Shown here: one piece after another, positions 61,498 through 64,000 of the stretch | How positions within the stretch are numbered: position 1 is the stretch's first letter | How the letters are laid out: each line of letters opens with the position of its first letter | From: Pseudobutyrivibrio ruminis DSM 9787 | Lineage (GTDB): Bacteria; Bacillota; Clostridia; Lachnospirales; Lachnospiraceae | DNA length: 64,000 bases | Direction: 5' to 3' | NCBI RefSeq assembly: GCF_900218035.1 | Contig: NZ_OBMR01000004.1 | Location: 186,001 to 250,000 of the forward strand | Notes under the pieces: generated by a model | Seen by the model: the letters and a program-made list of their open reading frames with translations, nothing else | Told to the model about the DNA's origin: nothing | Database searches by the model: none | Program-made: the position numbers and the translations under genes

Positions 61498-61529
61498 CAT
61501 TACGTCTGTAGTATCTCATCTATTTCTCC
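61498..61529. repeat. 32-bp duplicated segment, copy 2
   Basis: Partner of 60818-60849, with one mismatch. It covers the last nine codons of the 169-residue gene. Confidence 0.7.
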
Positions 61530-62009
61530 CAGAGCTTTCTTGCATGGAATCCAAAAGAATACCGTTAATACAAGTAAGACTAATAAAAGAATTGAAAGTA
61601 CACTTATATCAAGTGATGTTGTAATCATTGGCCCTGCGAAGATAAGACACAATAATAAAACAGAAAAAATATGCAATATATTCATTCTCGCATCGATTGT
61701 TACTTTACTTCCATCTGTCTGCTCTGTTATATTGATTAAAATTTTCGGCAGCGCAATATTTTTTCTACTATAATGTTTAGTTTGTATTGGGTATAGCACT
61801 ATCGGTTCATTATTAACATTTCCGACAAATAATACCTCAGCTTCATTTTCAGAATTGAAAGTGATTATGTCTTCATTAATGGTTATTGTTTCCAAAGATT
61901 CTTTCAATTCTTTTTTGCTTTTATTAGTAATATATTCTGCTCTATAAAATGGACAAAATATTGGTATAAGCAAATTTATTTTTTTCAATCTTCTCCCCAC
62001 TCCTTGCAC
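61500..62009 (-). CDS. two-TM membrane protein, unknown
   Basis: A 169-residue protein. A cytoplasmic strand-rich domain (~1-105; SLETITINEDIITFNSENEA, IVLYPIQTKHYSRKN) precedes two TM helices (~110-150) and ends in KALGEIDEILQT. The domain resembles membrane PH/YcxB-like modules in layout only. GTG at 62009 or TTG at 61988 may start it; the latter has a closer gggag site. Such proteins often occur as immunity factors, but no toxin is present here. Confidence 0.55.
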   Translation of the reverse strand: MQGVGRRLKKINLLIPIFCPFYRAEYITNKSKKELKESLETITINEDIITFNSENEAEVLFVGNVNNEPIVLYPIQTKHYSRKNIALPKILINITEQTDGSKVTIDARMNILHIFSVLLLCLIFAGPMITTSLDISVLSILLLVLLVLTVFFWIPCKKALGEIDEILQT

Positions 62010-62048
62010 ATAGATGGCCTGTCATAGAATTTCACACTGCATACAGAT

Positions 62049-62753
62049 TCAATCTTTCTGCTTTTTTAATTTATATAGTATTGCAAATATGAACACTATT
62101 AGTAGATAAACTAGAATAATCATCACTATTTCACCAATACCAATACTCCCCACATTAGGAATAATTGCACCAAACAAAATGGTTGATAATGCCATTGGGC
62201 TCACTCGCAATAATAAAGATACAAATATTTCTTTGAAAGATCTGCTATCAATCTTCTCTATATGCTTTTTCTCTTCATTATTAGATTTCTTGGTTTTCCT
62301 TGCGCGAACTACTCGCTCCCATTGACTACTATATAAAGTATCTACATCAACATTATTTTGAATGATATAATCAACCACCTGATTAAATTTCTCATTGCCA
62401 ATAATAGCTTGCGTTAAATCAATCCAAAATATTTTCTTGTAACTAAGTATAATCGCATCCGAACTCGAATATTGATTGTATTTAGCAGCATGTACATATC
62501 TACAACTATCAATTCTATTTCGTTTCAAAAATGGCGCATAAACTATAGTTATATTATTTCCATCGATAATTACTTTTTTGAACATCGATGAGAGCATGGC
62601 TATTATTATGGTGATTGCAATTAATGCTATAACACTCCCAAAAATTCTCAGATCCTTAAAGATAAAATTTACGTCAAGAAATAAAAATGTCCCAGCTGAT
62701 ACTATCAACGCAATCTGCAATGATTTATCATTTTTAATTATTGTTCTATTCAC
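62049..62753 (-). CDS. membrane protein with four TM helices and a cytoplasmic domain
   Basis: A ~234-residue protein. Two N-terminal helices (~12-30, ~35-55), a cytoplasmic strand-rich domain (VIIDGNNITIVYAPFLKRNR, AIILSYKKIFWIDL; ~60-150), a Lys/Arg-rich linker, and two C-terminal helices (~180-230). The layout resembles bacterial PH-like membrane proteins. GTG at 62753 is the likely start, overlapping the stop of the remnant upstream. Confidence 0.55.
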   Translation of the reverse strand: MNRTIIKNDKSLQIALIVSAGTFLFLDVNFIFKDLRIFGSVIALIAITIIIAMLSSMFKKVIIDGNNITIVYAPFLKRNRIDSCRYVHAAKYNQYSSSDAIILSYKKIFWIDLTQAIIGNEKFNQVVDYIIQNNVDVDTLYSSQWERVVRARKTKKSNNEEKKHIEKIDSRSFKEIFVSLLLRVSPMALSTILFGAIIPNVGSIGIGEIVMIILVYLLIVFIFAILYKLKKQKD

Positions 62754-63024
62754 TGAAATCAAAATACCCCGCTTGTCCTTCGTTGTTCAACTTCATCGTA
62801 CCTTCTACACATCCGGTTTGTATATTGTAAACATATAGGGTTCCGTAATTCGGTGTTGTAAATAGCCCCAAATGTAATACCGAATATGCTATATATTTTC
62901 CATCATTATTTATAGAAATCCATTTATCTGATGGCCTTTCGGCTATAATCTCCTTCTTACCTGTAACAAGATCATAACGAATTACATTTCCATCACATAC
63001 GCCATAAACATATTTTTCTCTTAT
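62746..63024 (-). pseudogene. truncated beta-propeller-like gene remnant
   Basis: A continuous ~92-codon frame without a start. It reads KYVYGVCDGNVIRYDLVTGK, KEIIAERPSDKWISINNDGK, YIAYSVLHLG, then YGTLYVYNIQTGCVEGTMKL and ends YFDFSE. The blades resemble those of the propeller-like genes at 53169-54092 and 59113-60228. An in-frame TGA lies directly upstream, so only the 3' part of a gene remains. Its stop overlaps the next start, a vestige of operon structure. Confidence 0.6.
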
Positions 63025-63082
63025 TCATCCTGGATGACCAACCAGTAGACATACTCTTCCCCTTTAACTGCACTTATTCATA
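63021..63082 (-). pseudogene. short C-terminal gene remnant
   Basis: An open frame of 20 codons, ISAVKGEEYVYWLVIQDE, ends in TAA and has an in-frame stop upstream. It looks like the tail of an extracytoplasmic domain. It overlaps the remnant before it by 4 bp, as neighbouring operon genes do. Confidence 0.35.
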
Positions 63083-63652
63083 TATATCCGGAATAAATAT
63101 TCCGTACCTTTCTATTCTTCCCGATTCATCGAATAATATTTTTTCGCTTTGATCAAAAACTTTAAGTCTGTCGTCAGCTTTTACAGCAATAACGCACTTT
63201 ACTCCTTGCTTCTCTGTCTGTTTTGTATTTTTTGAATAATTCTCAATTAAAACAAAATATTTTTCACTGTCAGTCTCTATATAGTAATATGACTTAATCA
63301 ATTTAATCTCATAATTGTTGTCTAATTCTTCAAATGAACTAGGTGGATCTGATTCCTCATATGAAATAACTGTGCCATCTATAAAATCACAAAGTCGTTG
63401 GATATCATTATCAATGTTCGCAGAATTGCTTACAGCATTCTCAGAAAATATGCTTTTTATAACATCTAAATCATCATTATTTATCCCAGCTATAATTTTA
63501 TCCATTATTTCATTAGATATCTCTTCGTCACTATCTTCAAATAATTTATCTATATCATTTGTTGCCTCACTTTCGCCTATTATTGAACCGCACCCTATAA
63601 TCATAGTTAACGATATAAAAAGTATAATCGAACACTTTATTAGTCTATGCAT
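63074..63652 (-). CDS. lipoprotein with DUF5104-like domain
   Basis: A 192-residue lipoprotein. CSIILFISLTMIIGCGS is a signal peptide with lipobox IIGC. The rest (IMDKIIAGINNDDLDVIKSI, FSENAVSNSANIDNDIQRLC, YYYIETDSEKYFVLIENYSK) recalls the NTF2-like DUF5104 lipoproteins of Clostridia. The start at 63652 follows gggagggcaatca. Function unknown. Confidence 0.65.
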   Translation of the reverse strand: MHRLIKCSIILFISLTMIIGCGSIIGESEATNDIDKLFEDSDEEISNEIMDKIIAGINNDDLDVIKSIFSENAVSNSANIDNDIQRLCDFIDGTVISYEESDPPSSFEELDNNYEIKLIKSYYYIETDSEKYFVLIENYSKNTKQTEKQGVKCVIAVKADDRLKVFDQSEKILFDESGRIERYGIFIPDIYE

Positions 63653-63815
63653 TGATTGCCCTCCCAAATACTGTGGTGCCTGACCCCATTACACTAGAGG
63701 TATTACCTATGACAAAATCATTTCTACCCACTGTACTGATTTCCATGTCATAGGTTACCTTTGCATTTCTTATTCTTCTGTTTTCTGCAATATTTATTTT
63801 TTCTGCTTCAAATCT
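63645..63815 (-). pseudogene. gene remnant fused in frame behind two stop codons
   Basis: An open frame reads RFEAEKINIAENRRIRNAKV, TYDMEISTVGRNDFVIGNTS and SVMGSGTTVFGRAINA, ending in TAG that overlaps the lipoprotein start by 8 bp. It is in the same frame as the partial gene at 63840-64000, interrupted by TGA (63840-63842) and TAA (63816-63818). No start codon fits the whole stretch. Confidence 0.45.
63674..63688 (-). repeat. 15-bp TGGGGTCAGGCACCA element, copy 2
   Basis: Identical to 57034-57048. It lies in the gene remnant and again encodes GSGT. Confidence 0.5.
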
Positions 63816-63839
63816 TTATTCTCCGTTTGATATATTTTT

Positions 63840-64000
63840 TCACTCAACTTTTTCTACTATAGCCCATTTAGTATTCGTTAAATATGTCACTTTAACACGA
63901 TTACCTTTCTTAATATCTTTGTCAGCCCATAGCACTCGATATTCTATTTCCTCATTTTCGTGTATTACTATAATTGATTTAAACAATCCAAGTGCGCCTC
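63840..64000 (-). CDS. C-terminal part of an unknown gene (partial)
   Basis: The last ~53 codons of a minus-strand gene that begins outside the window: GALGLFKSIIVIHENEEIEY, RVLWADKDIKKGNRVKVTYL, TNTKWAIVEKVE. The strand pattern and basic G-N-R-V-K-V turn suggest a small OB or NfeD-like domain, but this is weak. The in-frame remnant after its stop suggests that an older, longer protein once continued. Confidence 0.5.
   Translation of the reverse strand, partial: GALGLFKSIIVIHENEEIEYRVLWADKDIKKGNRVKVTYLTNTKWAIVEKVE

Noticed and set aside
61500-62753. Polymorphic-toxin immunity genes
   Set aside because: The membrane proteins resemble immunity factors in size and placement, but no toxin or secretion substrate is encoded in the window, so the label is not supported.
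51000-64000. Prophage or integrative element
   Set aside because: No integrase, terminase, portal, relaxase or attachment repeats are present; only small membrane and lipoprotein genes and remnants.
1-64000. tRNA, rRNA or known ncRNA genes
   Set aside because: I saw no cloverleaf with T-loop GTTCRA pattern or rRNA-like conserved stretches in any intergenic gap.

Overview
This reading comes from the sequence alone; no database search was run. The window looks like a chromosomal segment of an anaerobic, motile, low-GC Gram-positive bacterium of the Lachnospiraceae, most likely Butyrivibrio/Pseudobutyrivibrio. The grounds are a ferredoxin-dependent 2-oxoacid oxidoreductase, meso-DAP peptidoglycan genes, flagellin with FliS, a complete Tad (Flp) pilus locus, AT-rich intergenic DNA and Bacillota-type promoters and ribosome binding sites. 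Most genes lie on the minus strand.

Layout. 1-3.2 kb: the kor/vor-type oxidoreductase (ferredoxin, alpha, beta, partial gamma) behind a P-loop ATPase. 3.2-6.7 kb: a cassette of a bacterial chalcone-isomerase-family protein, a divergent LVIVD-repeat beta-propeller and a LysR regulator, which suggests plant-flavonoid metabolism. 6.7-15 kb: aminotransferase, chemoreceptor, YjeM-like amino-acid transporter, a lysyl-tRNA synthetase with a C-terminal tRNA-binding domain, and a MATE exporter. 15-20.8 kb: greA, then the overlapping chain argF-birA-DUF6145-like-coaX-dusB, and an SH3/SleB-type cell-wall hydrolase. 20.8-28.2 kb: lone receiver domain, murG, and dapF-murE-dapA-rhomboid-flavodoxin/SCP2-HIT. 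28.3-34.4 kb: AraC regulator, nitroreductase, a 28-aa small ORF, hicAB, methyltransferase, secA. 34.5-43.6 kb: Tad pilus locus with two prepilin peptidases, a TadZ-like protein lacking the Walker lysine, TadA/B/C, Flp-type pilin, TadE-like proteins and an FHA protein. 43.8-51 kb: fliS and flagellin under a sigma-28-type promoter, a PD-(D/E)XK-like nuclease, a 985-aa DUF6240-type protein with a matching sigma-28-type promoter and a FliK-like C-terminus, and two tandem paralogous ~58-aa proteins. 51-64 kb: an accessory region of lipoproteins, small membrane proteins, propeller-like proteins, a GH25 lysozyme and a half-MreB-like protein, with several gene remnants.

The most unusual structures are two intergenic arrays, each of seven hairpins. 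One (46.9-47.3 kb) has an exact 53-bp period. The other (51.7-52.1 kb) has a completely different arm sequence but the same hairpin size and nearly the same spacing. Together with the tandem small proteins that share a duplicated promoter, and the chalcone-isomerase cassette, these are the best candidates for undescribed biology here.
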